Origin: Siphonodentalium dalli
Taxonomy: Eukaryota; Mollusca; Scaphopoda; Gadilida; Siphonodentaliidae
DNA length: 64,000 nucleotides
Direction of reading: 5' to 3'
Assembly: GCA_032622095.1 (NCBI GenBank)
Contig: CP136066.1
Span: forward strand, 97,301,319 to 97,365,318
Made by a program: the position numbers and the translations under genes. The stretch's first letter is position 1; every line of letters starts with the position of its first letter. The notes below the pieces were generated by a model. It was given only the letters and a program-made list of their open reading frames with translations, was not told where the DNA came from and made no database searches. Of the stretch, positions 34,137-45,905 are shown piece by piece.

Positions 34137-35228
34137 GGTTACCCTTATATTTTCAAGTTTTGTAGGTTACAATCTGACATTTATTGACCACTTGGGAATA
34201 TTGGATCATTTGACATCAACAAATCCATTTTATAGATGTATGGTGCTTGAAGTTCACCAAGCAGTCCACCAACACACTGATCATGGGTATTTCCAATTAA
34301 AATATTAAAATTCACTACCGGTAGGTGTGAACCTGAACAAATTTTGAAACTTGAATTGTTGTGCTCAAATGAAGCAATATTCACGCACAAACAGGTCATA
34401 AAAAGGGTGATTTTACGGTCACATTTTGTCAATTGTGCCTTCTAATTTGGGGACATTTCTATAATTTGGGGACATCGTTAAACGCTGTGAGTTGTGGGGA
34501 ATATTAAGGCCTGTGTAACATTGAACCAACACAATAAACCAACAAAGACAAGCAACCATGTCGACTGTTCATTCGCTAAGCATTTGCACATGCAGACATT
34601 TGGACAAAAGTTTGTTATTCAAACTTAATCTTTCTTCTGTGATGTGTGGCTCGAGGGTAATGGTCAGCCGAGAGACTGGTGCTCAAATAAATTTAACGAG
34701 CATGCAGTTGAGCTGTTCAATTCGCAGTAATTTTCCCAAATCATGATCAACTGCGTTGTTGGAACATCGACTTGTTATATTAATAAAATTTGGTTACCAC
34801 ATGTATACATAACATCACTGGAGTACATATATTGCATGAATAATTTTTCCTCCACTAGGCATTTTGTAATAGTGTTATACAAGTGTTAAAATGATTTAAA
34901 GTACCCAGTAGAAAACCGCAGCATATTTTATTCCTACCGTCTCAGTGTAGCGACATGTTACAAAGCGTTACAAGTGTTACATTATTTCTGAGATTCCAGA
35001 GAGACCGCTCGTAGACGGGTGTAACTGATTTCCATTTTTTCTAACCACTTCTAGATGCATGTATATATATATATCAGTAAACCAAGTAAAATGCGTCATT
35101 TTGAATGCAATATAAAAAAATGTCCACAGTACTGTCAGTACATGCACCCCGAACCCCCTCCTACAAGATGTAAATTGTGCCCCATATTATTCGGCCGTAC
35201 GAATAATTGTACGCCCGCTACGCCCCTG

Positions 35229-35305
35229 TCCGAGACAATCGATTTGATGACTCATTTCTGGGCCAAAAATAATTCAACATTTAAGATTTCATCTACAGAC
35301 TAACA
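35229..35305 (+). mobile_element. TTAA MITE, copy c, right part
   Basis: Resumes the MITE after the hAT-like insertion (TCCGAGAC ... TTTCTGGGCCA). Its right terminus is lost before the next element. Confidence 0.65.
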
Positions 35306-35322
35306 GAGGGTCAAAGTGAATG

Positions 35323-36295
35323 TCAGCTAAATGGGACCTTGGCTAACTGGGACCATGACCAACTGGGACCTTGGCTAACTGGGACCTTTGGCTGACTGGG
35401 ACCTTGGTTATATTTATTACATATATTAGTAAATAGAACATTAAATTCATTGCTATTGTTTGATGGCAACATATACAAGTTGAGAAGCTACAGATTGCTT
35501 ATAACCAAAGAGACAGAGTCCACAAACACCTCAGACGTGTGATGGCCATTCCACTCCTGCTGCCACCGACATACCAGCTGCATTCGACAAACTAAAGGCA
35601 AAGGTAGACAGCCAAGTCCCACACGTAAACAACTACATGACATACATAGAGAATACGTGGATAAAGAGCCCGTATATATGGTCAGTTGAGGAATGGTCAG
35701 TCTTCGGACGAAGCATCAGAATGAACAACAGCGTTGAATGATGGCATAAACGACTGAATCAGAGAGCCATGAAGGGAAACTTGCCATTGTATCTCCTCCT
35801 GACACTGTTGTACCAAGAAGCCGGGGAGATACCAACATCAATCAAGATGGTGGGCGAAGGGAAGCTGTCACGTCGACAGAGGAAGCACACAAATGTAATG
35901 CAGGGCAAGATCTTCAATCTATGGGACAAATACGACGCCAAAGAGGTCTCAACCAGTCAGCTTCTCAGAGAATGTGCCCCGTTGTTTTCACCAATTCCAG
36001 AGCCAGACATGCGTGAAGATCAAACTTGTATAGTGTTTTTTTATTGTGTTTTTATTGTTTTGTTTAATGTTATTGTTATTGTTAACATTTCATTTGTTTT
36101 TAACTTTCATTACTTAATAAAAATAGATTTTAATGAAATTATTAATAATACATCTGAAGGTCCCAGTTAGCCAAGGTCCCAGTCAGCCAAGGTCCCAGTT
36201 AGCCAAAAGTTCCCAGTTAGCCAAGGTCCCAGTTAGCCAGACTTGAGGTCCCAGTTAGCCAAGGTCCCAGTTAGCCAAGGTCCCAGTTTGCTTGA
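35323..36295. mobile_element. Mutator-like element with inverted 16-bp end arrays (GGTCCCAGTTAGCCAA)
   Basis: The left array (35323-35403) has five units of TTGGCTAACTGGGACC. The right array (36159-36295) has about eight units of its complement, most exactly 16 bp. Between them is a broken MULE-type transposase segment. The short length shows internal deletion. A target duplication is not evident. Confidence 0.75.
35488..36010 (+). pseudogene. MULE-type transposase C-terminal remnant
   Basis: LQIAYNQRDRVHKHLRRVMA leads to a frameshift, then DIPAAFDKLK, YIENTWIKSP, WSVFGRSIRMNNSVE-stop-WHKRLN and LTLLYQEAG. The motif R-x-NN-x-(V/I)-E-G-WH-x2-LN, with an acidic-aromatic spacer before it, is typical after the DDE core of animal MULE transposases. 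Here the Gly codon is TGA. The DDE core itself is absent. An ATG within the segment opens 133 codons to 36170, but its tail is AT-rich and hydrophobic and has no domain. Confidence 0.7.
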
Positions 36296-36686
36296 TACCG
36301 TTGAAGTCGGTTGTGGCCTCTCTGGTTATCATCCGTTGGAGGCAGGGGTTCCCCAGGGATATGTTCTAGGCCCCATGATGTTTTTAATCTAGGTTAACGA
36401 TATTGCTGATCAAATTGGTTCTTTAACTAGATTATTTGCTGATCATACATGCATATCGCTCTCAGGTGACAATGTTGGAATATTTACAACTACCGTAGAT
36501 CTAAATTACGACCTCAATCAATTAGCAAAATGGGCACTGACTTTGCTAGTAGATTTCAATCCACAGAAAACTAAAGCATTATTGTTCACAATCACATGAT
36601 CAAGTTCACAACCGGAACCCAAACTTCATTTTGGTGACTCTAACTTAGAATATACCAACGCACATAACTTCATAAGCATCTGATTG
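36296..36686 (+). pseudogene. LINE reverse-transcriptase fragment
   Basis: EAGVPQGYVLGPMMFLI, RLFADHTCI, LNYDLNQLAKWALTLLVDFN and PQKTKALLFT are RT motifs of Jockey/CR1-like LINEs. The catalytic FADD is changed to FADH and stops interrupt the frame. It abuts the 16-bp array on the left and is cut on the right by the tail of the minus-strand LINE. Confidence 0.85.
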
Positions 36687-36689
36687 ATT

Positions 36690-37345
36690 GAATGTTTATT
36701 GGTGATATAATGCAATACTTATGTTTATAACAATTATAATACAAGAAGAGTATAACATTATATCACCAGGGGATGTCATAATCTCGAGGACTGTCTTCCT
36801 GACATCCCCTGGCGCAGATTTGGTGATCAAGGCCTGATTATATAATCAACGTATGTACAAAAACATGTGCGTGATTTAAAGTGGTGTCTCTGGTCCATAA
36901 CTAAGCTCTTTTCTTAAATGAGTAATTGGTGATTGCAGGAGAGATGATGCTTGGATATAAAGGTGAGTCAATTATCTTGATCACAAGCTATGGGTCTTAT
37001 ATAGTATCATTCATGGGAGGCATTCGTGTTTCTACAGTCAGTACATCGGGGAGTTATCGCAATTTACTATCAGTTGATAATGGCAGATAGCCTTTTTAGT
37101 GTATTCAGCTTTGAATGCAGATTTGCTCCAGATATATTTTTAATCACAACTGACGTCTGACCAAATGTTGATGAAAGAAAATACTGGTAGTTCAGAGCTA
37201 AATGCTGTTTTTGGAGTATGCGATATTAATTGACCATAAAATTATATTGTCTGGTTTTGTTTTTTGACATTTCAAAATAATTAATAAATGAAGTTGGTAG
37301 CCTATCATAGTGCCAATCTTGCACAAAGAGCAATACATGTAAATG
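36690..37345 (-). mobile_element. LINE 3' UTR and tail
   Basis: The reverse complement has CAGGGGATGTCAGGAAGACAGTC ... GACATCCCCTGG (hairpin, 36770-36830), AATAAA and a terminal ATTCAATCAATCA repeat at 36690. The layout matches the tail at 28246. It belongs to the ORF2 relic upstream. Confidence 0.65.
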
Positions 37346-39571
37346 CTATAAATCATCAAATTTCAAAATGTGTTCAGATATTAAGAGTGGGTCGGTGTGA
37401 CTATTATATCTTTTCCTACATATGACCCTCATTGCCTGCTTTTGTAAGGTGATTATTCTGCCTGTACTTTTCGAATGGCCCCATATTTGGATTGCATATA
37501 ACAAGTGACTGTGAATTAACGTGAAGTACAACGATTTTAAAGATTTAGTTGTTAGAACTTAGTAGAGTATGGCCTTCGAAATTTTTGAACAAATTGTTTC
37601 AATGTGTGCTTTAAATTTCAAGTTTTCATCTATTTTCACACCTAAAAATTTAACAGAATTCTCAACATTGCGGTTGCCAACTTGTATGAGGTCTATTCCA
37701 TTTAATGATATTTTCATTTGATTTGATTTATGTTCGTTGTTAGGGGGGTGCATCATTATATATCGGCATTTCTCTATGTTTATTTTCAGTTTATTACTGC
37801 AACACCACTGATATACTTTAATAAGTTTGTCATTTGCTGTACTTTTAAGTCATTTGATATTGCAATCAGACATATAAAGAGTTGTATCATCTGCGAATGA
37901 CAGAGTTTTCATTGATGTCGATTTGTGTATTCATTTGCGTACAATAAAAACATTATCGGCCCAAGAATAGAGCCCTGTGGTACACCACACATTATCTTCC
38001 TGTGAGTAGAGACATTATTCCCATATTCAACACATTGACTTCTCGTTTTCAGGTAGCTACTAAACCAGTTGAGAGCAATACCACCTATTCCGTAAAAGTG
38101 CTTTTTAGATAGGAGTATTTTATGAGAGACGGTATCAAATGCCTTTGAGAGGTCTATAAATATGGCTAATGTTGAGTCTCTTGTTTACTTGTCATTATTT
38201 TTAGTTACATGTTTCAAAAGATGTAACATAGGATGCGTAGTTTTGTGAGATTTGCAGAAGCCATATTGATGTTCGTACAAAATGTTAAATTTATTTAGAA
38301 AGGACATCAGTCTTTTTGACATTATTTTTTCCAACAATTTAGAAAATGACGGGAGAATACTGATTGGGCAATAGTTGTTAAACTTGGGGGTCACCATTTT
38401 GAAAATAGGTATTACTTTCGCAATTTTCATTTTTGTAGGAAATATTCCTTGTGACAGTGATAGGTTTTATATGTGATTTAGCGGGGATGCAATTTGTTAT
38501 ATAGAAGCTTTTAGAAGTTTGGATGACATCCCATGAGTATCTGTACTCGATTTATTTTTAATTTTTTCAGCAATTTCGACTATTTCTTGTTCCGTTGTCT
38601 CTTCGATCTACATGCTATTATCATATTTACCGGTGAGATAGTTTCTGTAATTGACGACGGAAGACAATGCCACTTCATTTGATATAGCAGTACCAATTCC
38701 AGAAAATAATTCATTGAACTTGTCAGCAAATTACAGCAATTTTCTTTTGACATCAGTTGGTTTCTTAAGTTTTTTCTTGAGCAGTTTGCTTTTTGTTTGC
38801 GATGATTTTAGGAGACCAGTTGTCATCCAAGGCATGTGTTTGGTATATTTGCTAGTCCCATTTGTTTGAATTTCGGGAAAGGCTGCATTAAAAATGTCTA
38901 GATAAATTTCAAGAAAAGTATTATAAGACTCGTTCGCACAGCTAATATTCATAACGCAACCGAAATCTGTTGTTTTTAGTTGGTCTTTAAATTTCTCTAT
39001 ATTACATGTAGCTCTTAAAAAGTTTCTATGAGTATGAGGAGTAGGTATGCGTTTGAGATTTGTGTCTGCCGTTTCTAATGCAAATATCGCGAAATGGTCT
39101 GAAATATCAGTAACAATATTTCCACACTGGGTTGCGGTCAGGACATTTGTAAAGATGTTATCGATAATGGTGGCAGTGTAATCGGTTACTCGCGTCGGTT
39201 TGGTTATTAATGGAATAAAACCTTGACTGAAGACATTTTCTACAAATGTGTTAGTTTTAGAGTGTTGACTGAAATTCAATAAGTCTATATTTGTGTCGCC
39301 CATTAGGTAAGACTTTTTATTTTCAGAGCTAATTTTCTCCATCAGTTCGTTAAATTTTTCGAGGAATTTGTTTATATCAGCTAGAGGGACTGAATTTCGT
39401 TTATAAATGTATCCTACCACGTGTGCGTTTCTAGTATTGGGGTAAACCTCAACAATTATGGATTCGAAAACATGGGGCTCAAAATCTGTTAAGTCCGATC
39501 TAATAAAGAATGTTATGGTATCTTTGATATAGAGGCCAACCCCACCACGACCGTCCTCATTTTCAGGGCGC
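37346..39571 (-). pseudogene. LINE ORF2 relic: endonuclease plus RT
   Basis: The first 292-codon frame (39609-38731) has GGVGLYIKD, LMGDTNIDLL, IDNIFTN and SDHFAIF, the C-terminal half of an APE-type endonuclease. After frame breaks come [41 protein letters not shown] (about 37975) and an intact SFADDTTL (about 37890), then NSVKFLGVKIDENL and IWGHSKSTG. The order Endo-RT-thumb fits CR1/L2-like LINEs. At least five stops or shifts. The endonuclease N-terminus is replaced by a G run at 39577-39603. Confidence 0.88.
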
Positions 39572-39609
39572 GTCATGGGGGGGGGGGGGGGGGGGGGGGG
39601 GGGCGTCAT

Positions 39610-40080
39610 TTGCGACTATGTCATCTTGTAAGTGTGGCTATTTCAATTGTCAGATAGTATTATATATGTGTTTGTTACATTTGTTTCATTGAATGTATGG
39701 ACAACCCTCATACTACCGCCATTGTTTGGGTGTTTAGGGAGAGGGGCAATTTTGTTTGTTCATTGCGACCAAATACTGTTTTTGCTTGATGATCAGAATT
39801 CGATCTCGGGTATTTATTGCATAACTTTGTATCCGAAAGGAGATTCGTTCCTAGTATATAATTCACGTAGCATATGTTAAAAGTGACTTACTTGTTTCTA
39901 AACGAGGATCATTTTGTTTCCTCATAATTCCCAACGATTTTCTTCGGCGATATACCTTGTGTTTCCATATTTGTGCCGTAGTATCAGTAGTTGCGATGCA
40001 TTTTATCGTGAGAGTTAGGTGAAATTAGTTATATTTTGACCATGAACTTATAATATTGGTTGGAATGTCTTCATTTTTAT
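39610..40080. other. Unassigned flank of the LINE
   Basis: AT-rich. Frames here show no domain, and I could not find the missing endonuclease start on the minus strand. Confidence 0.45.
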
Positions 40081-40370
40081 GCTTACCCATACCATAGTAT
40101 GGTAAACAAAGTGTCGTTGTCCGGATTGACCACTCGTCGTTCGTCCGTCTGTCTGTCTGTCCGTAGACACTTTACGCATGGTGCGATAATTCAAATATTT
40201 TCTATCTGATCGGAACCAAATTTTGTTTATAAATTTCTCAGCACAAAAGACAGATCAAGTTCGAATATGGGTTTGAGCCGACTATTTTTAACTGAGTTAT
40301 GGCCCTTTTTAAAAAAAATATTCACAAATTTTTTTTTTTTTTAGATTTAATTCCTTGCTCAATTTAACCA
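40081..40370 (+). mobile_element. Hairpin-(GTCC)n repeat, TACCATA type
   Basis: Starts TTACCCATACCATAGTATGG, a palindrome around ATACCATAGTATGGTA, then GTCGTTCGTCCGTCTGTCTG, then a body with GATCGGAACCAAATTTTG and GAGTTATGGCCC and an A/T run. Same layout as at 16258, 25318, 54212 and 60065. Confidence 0.55.
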
Positions 40371-40577
40371 AAAAAAAACAACATATATATAAATAAATAA
40401 AAAAAATATATATATAGAGAATACCTACGGGTTTTGGTTGAATACCCGGATTATCTCATGAGTGGGTACAAGGAAATACAGAATTTCCATGAGCGGCTTG
40501 AGGGTTCTGAACTAGTTTTGGTGCTGACTGTAGGCAGTGTAGCACTGGCAGTAGCAGAAGTGCTTGGAGTTGGAATG

Positions 40578-40727
40578 TCACTGCAAAATGTCAATGTAAG
40601 GGTGGATATCTAAATTGGCAGTAGCATCTTGGACTTCAAATTCACTATTCCATTCTTCTAAATTTGCTAAAACTTTATCCCAAGTTACTTCTTGATCTAA
40701 TTGCAAATTATCAAATGTAGAGTCCAT
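40578..40727 (-). CDS. Small acidic ORF, 49 residues, unknown
   Basis: ATG to TGA beginning MDSTFDNLQLDQEVTWDKVL, then NLEEWNSEFEVQDATANLD. The composition (about a quarter Asp/Glu) looks protein-like. No homologue is recognised, and it may be the first exon or a fragment of a mobile-element gene. The rest of 40370-42675 shows no assignable feature. Confidence 0.25.
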   Translation of the reverse strand: MDSTFDNLQLDQEVTWDKVLANLEEWNSEFEVQDATANLDIHPYIDILQ

Positions 40728-43311
40728 ATCTTTGTAAATTGTGAAAATTTTCTATTTGTTATGAAGCAGACAGAGATTGTTTGTATGAATACCTAAAGTA
40801 CCTTCAAGTTAAAGTTACTATTACTTATACTATTAATTAGCACAGAAGAACAATCCAGGGGGGGACTCTTTCACTACCGTAAAACTCAATAATTAAAAAA
40901 ATAGTCCGGCTGTTATTGATACGCTTTGAAACTTAATGTGATTCGCCGCTATAAACCGGAAGTAATCTCCGAAAAAGTAATACTATTGTGTTATCCATCG
41001 TCTCGGTCAGTGTTATCCATCGCCTCGGTCCAGGCAATGGATATAACGCTCTACGCCACGGTAATTTCCCACTATTTAATGGGGAAGCATATAATAAAAT
41101 AAAATATTTTTTGTTTAAATAATTAAAAACAAATTTTTTTTTTTTAATGTTAGCAAAATTAAAAAAACTAACACCATTATAACTGCCAAGGGTACCCCGA
41201 GTCACCACACCAAATTTGGTTGAAATTGGTCCAAAATCTTGTGTTATGTACTGGTAAATTTGTTTGGAGCGAATTTAACCCAATTCATCAATTCCATCCC
41301 ATGCCTTTGGACTACTTAGCTATTGATAAGGCTATATTATTTTCAGATGTCTCTTATGACAATGTGCAGATAAAGAAAGCTATGGTGTCTAATTTTAAAA
41401 AAGTTTCAACAATACACATCACATGATATTAACAGTAGACTAGAACATCTGTGCTGCATTGCATAGCTGAGTATATCACTCTACAGATGGTCTGAGGTCA
41501 TTATAAATGTTACTGGTTTAATAGAGATGCCGGCCTTCAACATAAACAATGCCTGTGATTTGTTGACAGCTCTGCTATATAATTGATATTAATGGGTCAG
41601 CAGTGAGGTGTTTTATCTTGATGATTGTTGTTGGTAGAATTTGATACATTTTCATTGTAAACTTAAATTGGACTCTCTTAACCCAAGTATTCCATGTCCA
41701 GGTCACCTTTTCACATTTAACCCAATGCTCTGGTGGTGTAGCATTACAGATCCTGTACCAGTGCATTCTCTTATATAAATGCGAGTGACCCATAAATTCC
41801 AATAATTTGTGCTATGTACATTTGTCAATAATAGTACATGTAAGAGTATACTCTATAATTCAACATCAAAACTCTCATTTATGATTTCGATCATGGTAAT
41901 TTACTATCACCAAGGGATGGGTTAACATCTGCCGATCGTGATCGGCCTCTCGTTTGTTTTAATTATTTACATGTGGGTTCTGACGGCTGAACCAAAAGGG
42001 TAAAGTATGCACTGCTATCATAAATAAAAGAACTAGCTTTATCTAATTTGTTTTGTTATATCACTTGCTTCATACTCGACTACATATGTGTATAAGGAAT
42101 TGTGTACAATATTGAGCACATACGATAGCTTGGTCATTCGATTTGGATGATATACTATACTGAGTTCACACCAATCAGCAATGATATGTTTGAAGTTATG
42201 TTGTAGGCTTACAAGTACATGTATATACTAGAGTAGAATTTTGTGGGAGGGTTGTTAATGTGAACAATTAAATCTTCACCATGTGGTTGATCTATTATTT
42301 CAATTGAGTTAAATATATTCATGCTTTAACCTTCTGGATTTTAGCCATTATGTCATGGTTAAATTTATGGTCATACTTAACATCTGCTAGATTATGGCCT
42401 TTATATTTGTAAATAAAAGGGGCTCAGTCAGTTACATCAAGCCATAACACATTGGATGAGGGAATGGATAAGGAAGAGACAAATAATGCCTAATTGACAA
42501 ACTGTGTAACAATGTAATTAACAGGATTTAGTTTGTTTGTGATTGTGTAAGCATTATTGCTGAATTAGGTCATAGTATTAAATTAGATGCTTGAAGGGGT
42601 GTGAAATGAAACATTTGTCACTTAGCTGCTTGATTACTAAGGAAGCTGAAGCAAAGGTTTTTGTTTATGTGAGCATTCCAACACGGGTACTGCGTTATGC
42701 AGTAGGTCCCTAGATTTGCGTAGGTCCCTGTAGGTCACTCAATTCGCATAGGTCCCCGCAGTAATGCAATATATAGTAGGTCTACATGATTTATTGACTG
42801 ATAAAATGGATTGATACCACTAAATGATCATGTTAGATGTTACTTTGCAATTTGTTTTTTATAATTAATTTCCGAAATCTGATGGGTTTGTTTGCTTAGT
42901 GATACTTAGACGATCATGAAGCCTAACTAAAATTACGTGATTTCTGATCCGGAAAGTAAGAGGATTATCTTACTGGCTTCGGGATAAGATATTAATTAGA
43001 GGATTACTGGATATATTTTTGCATTGATTTAGGTCCCCGTAGTAATGGAAGGGTGCATGCCTAATATATTATCAATAAGTGAACATATTATATGATATTG
43101 CGTTGTTTTTTAAAATTAAATATCTAATTATATATTTTGTTTAGCTTAGATGAAAAAAAAATAATAAGAATTACCATCCAGTTAATTAAGTTATGTTAAG
43201 ATTATTTTTTTTTAAGTTAGGACAAGTGATCAGTAACTGAATGGTAAGTTTACACAGCCCAACTACACGGGTGACCATTGATCACATTGTTTGCGAGACT
43301 GGGTGTTTTCT

Positions 43312-43460
43312 TTGCGAAAAGGATCCGTCCTCTTTGAAGATTCATTTCGGCAATGTTTGTTGTGAAAAGGATCTGTCCTCTTTGCATATTCATTTCGGCA
43401 ATGTCTGTTGTGAAAAGGATCTGTTTTCTTTGAAGATTCATTTCGGCAATGTCTGTTGTG
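43312..43460 (+). repeat. Three 48-bp in-frame repeats
   Basis: Three tandem copies of 48 bp, each coding CEKDLSSLKIHFGNVC in the frame 43241-43510. Each unit has Cys at both ends. The period is a multiple of three. It may be a coding minisatellite or plain repeat expansion. Confidence 0.7.
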
Positions 43461-43587
43461 ATAGGGTTGTGACTAATTATCAACTAGTGTTGGTACTCAT
43501 AGGTGAGTGACATTTTATGATTCTAAGACATGATACTTAAGTTGAGCACTGAGACTTTCAAACTCATATTCATTAATATTATTCAAT

Positions 43588-43814
43588 ATGCGACTTACCG
43601 ATCCACGATACCCATGCGGAGTGTGTAGTTTGCGATGCTTCAAAGACTGCATCGAGTGTACGGGATGTAAATCCTGGATACACTCAGCTTGTGTAACTGG
43701 CATGACCAAACAGTTGTTCAACGTTTGGTCGTCAGATTTCAGTTTGACATTCTTCTGTCGTAAGTGTTCGTTCGACGACCAAGGAGATTACCAATTCAAA
43801 GCGGCATTGGCCAG
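43588..43814 (+). CDS. PHD-like zinc-finger exon
   Basis: From ATG: YPCGVCSLRCFKDCIECTGC, then KSWIHSACV and FFCRKC, giving C-x2-C ... C-x2-C ... H-x2-C ... C-x2-C with an aromatic before the His, as in PHD or closely related chromatin-reader fingers. The exon ends at CCAG/GTTAGT, a good donor. It lies about 440 nt before the OTU-like exon inside the same Mutator-like element, and both are probably one gene. A role in target choice or chromatin binding is inference. Confidence 0.55.
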
Positions 43815-44252
43815 GTTAGTGTACACCTTACCATCTCTATAGACATACATTTTACGACGGCAAATGTTTACGAAGATTTTATTAAATTTCAATGTTATAC
43901 CATTTTATTTGTATACAAATGTAACTACCACGATCGCCTATCTTACTATATAAATAAAGCCATCTGTTTAAATTTTACATTTAATCAACACCACGCCTAC
44001 TGGTGACTAAACTTCGCAGAGTGGATTAAACATTCTTCATACAATTTGAACGGAAAAGTGTTTAATATCCATAGCATTGTTAAATCGTGGCATAAACACG
44101 GTGGATTAAAACTTTCTCCATATACAATTTTAACAGTAAAGTGTTTATCCATCGCATTTTGTTTCTGAATAAAAAATGTTTCTGAAGCATTAGTTGAATA
44201 ATTATTATCTGGCTAATTAAGTCATCGTGTTTTGACTCCATGCATCCTCGAG

Positions 44253-44907
44253 TCAGAACATACATGATGCGATTGAACTAGCAGTCAAGGCAGAACGTTT
44301 ACTTCTGCAAACCTATGGAATCGCCTTGCCAAGTCCATCTACAGTCCCATCTTCACGAGCGATTGATGTGACCGCTGTTCAGATTCTGTCGTACTTTCAC
44401 CCAGTCGTTCTGAATGATTTTGACCCACTAGAAGTTACCGGTGACGGCAGTTGTTTCTACCGGACCATGTCCCTGGGAATGTTCGGTGTCGAGGAACAGC
44501 ATCATCATATTTGACTGTTGACTGCGATTGAGATCGGCGAAAACAGATTCTACTACGACATAGACTCACCTCACTATCAAGACAAAATAAAAGACCATCG
44601 TGTTGTGAATGACCCCTATTTCGGCCTCTTCCGTGCAGCTTGCAGAGAGTCAGGATGGTCAGAAACATTGCATTTTTATGCAGCGAGTGCAGCCCTTGGT
44701 GTTGGAATTCGGTCCTATTGTCCGCCACAGTCAAATCCAACATTGTCTGACAGTCTTTCTCGGAAAGTTTACGGACGCGCAGTGAGAACGGCGAGGTCTC
44801 CATCCATCGAAATCATGTGGAGCAGAACCAACTTCAACACAAACGACAAGTTCTACATATTATGTTATAAACGTTTTGTTGCATGTTTTGAATTCAATAA
44901 ACTATGA
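44253..44907 (+). pseudogene. OTU-like cysteine protease domain exon, one stop
   Basis: Entry is either after CTCGAG (44253, in phase with the PHD-like exon) or after AGTCAG (44257). Motifs: GDGSCFYRTMSLGMFG (OTU catalytic Asp-Gly-x-Cys block), HHHI-stop-LLTAIEIGE, NDPYFGLFRAACRESGWSET, HFYAASAALGVGIRSYC, SLSRKVYGRAV and IEIMWSR. The layout resembles OTU/vertnin-like proteins. OTU proteins cleave ubiquitin-type linkages. The C-terminal catalytic His region is not evident. TGA replaces the usual Arg codon (a CGA-to-TGA change). AATAAA overlaps the stop region at 44896. Confidence 0.6.
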
Positions 44908-45105
44908 AAAATATCAAATTCTCCTATCTAACGCACCCATGCCCAATCAGTTATCCTCCAATTAATATCTGTCCACGAAGCCAGTAAGATAATCATGTTT
45001 TGAATTCAATAAACTATGAAAAATATCAAATTCTCCTATCTAACGCACCCGTACCCAATCAGTTATCCTCCAATTAATATCTGTCCACGAAGCCAGTAAG
45101 ATAAT
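44882..45105. repeat. 112 bp direct tandem duplication
   Basis: CATGTTTTGAATTCAATAAA begins both copies (44882 and 44994), which differ at very few positions. The copied unit spans the end of the OTU-like frame, its AATAAA and the inner edge of the right TIR. Confidence 0.85.
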
Positions 45106-45393
45106 CCTCTTACTTTCCGGATCAGAAATCACGTAATTTTAGTTAGGCTTCATGATCGTCTAAGTATCACTAAGCAAACAAACCCATCAGATTTCGGAAA
45201 TTAATTATAAAAAACAAAATGCAAAGTAACATCTAACATGATCATTTAGTGGTATCAATCCATTTTATCAGTCAATAAATCATGTAGACCTACTATATAT
45301 TGCATTACTGCGGGGACCTATGCGAATTGAGTGACCTACAGGGACCTACGCAAATCTAGGGACCTACTGCATAACGCGTCACCGTTCCAACAC

Positions 45394-45902
45394 TGTTACA
45401 CACTTGATCAGGCCAGTATAACACAGGTATTTGTTTGACCATTCTTTATCAGATTATTGAATAATGGGTATAATTGGATACTAATTTCCTTTTCAAAAAC
45501 AACCACATCCCTCTTACATTTGGTATAACACAACTATGCTTTCTCAAACATCTATTACTTATATGTAAAGTCAGGTACCTCATAGTTTGTGGTTACTTAA
45601 AAAAACAGTATCAAATTGTAAAAAACTATGTACATATGTCATATCTTAGTTTAACGTTATGTAGACTATGATTTGAAGAGAAATACTCATGTATATGTGG
45701 TATACACTTTAATGTATATTAATTTTCTCTCCCACTGGGACTCCTGAATATTTTGTAATAAGATAGTGAGTGGACAAACAAGCCTGTGTTCATTATGACC
45801 ATAATTATGACCTTTCATCAGTGTTATATTTATATCACGATGCCTAAGATAAGGTGAAATATATGCATCTATCATGCTATGGGGGTGGGTTACATAAATA
45901 GT
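45394..45902. other. Intergenic stretch without recognised features
   Basis: AT-rich sequence between the Mutator-like element and the LINE ORF1 relic. No frame shows a domain. Confidence 0.5.
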
Positions 45903-45905
45903 TTA

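Larger units (their letters stand above)
31575..35228. mobile_element. hAT-like insertion, 3.65 kb, splitting MITE c
   Basis: Ends CAAGGGCGTA and TACGCCCCTG. The 8-bp flanks are TCCGAGAT (31567-31574) and TCCGAGAC (35229-35236). Continuity of the MITE across the gap confirms the borders. Eight-bp duplication and CARGGGCGTA ends indicate hAT. No transposase frame is left, and much of the length is a nested second hAT-like element plus AT-rich filler. Confidence 0.75.
42685..45384. mobile_element. Mutator-like element carrying PHD-like and OTU-like exons
   Basis: A 9-bp duplication TTCCAACAC (42676-42684 and 45385-45393) flanks inverted ends of about 330 bp (42685-43015 and 45053-45384). The ends share GCGTTATGCAGTAGGTCCCT with very few mismatches, and repeated GTAGGTCCC words occur inside them. 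Nine-bp duplication plus long TIRs point to Mutator. The cargo lies on the plus strand. No DDE transposase is visible, so it is either non-autonomous or the cargo replaced it. Confidence 0.85.

Noticed and set aside
35769-36170. 133-codon frame considered as an intact protein
   Set aside because: Its ATG lies inside the MULE transposase segment after a stop, and its tail is AT-rich sequence without a domain; treated as part of a pseudogene.
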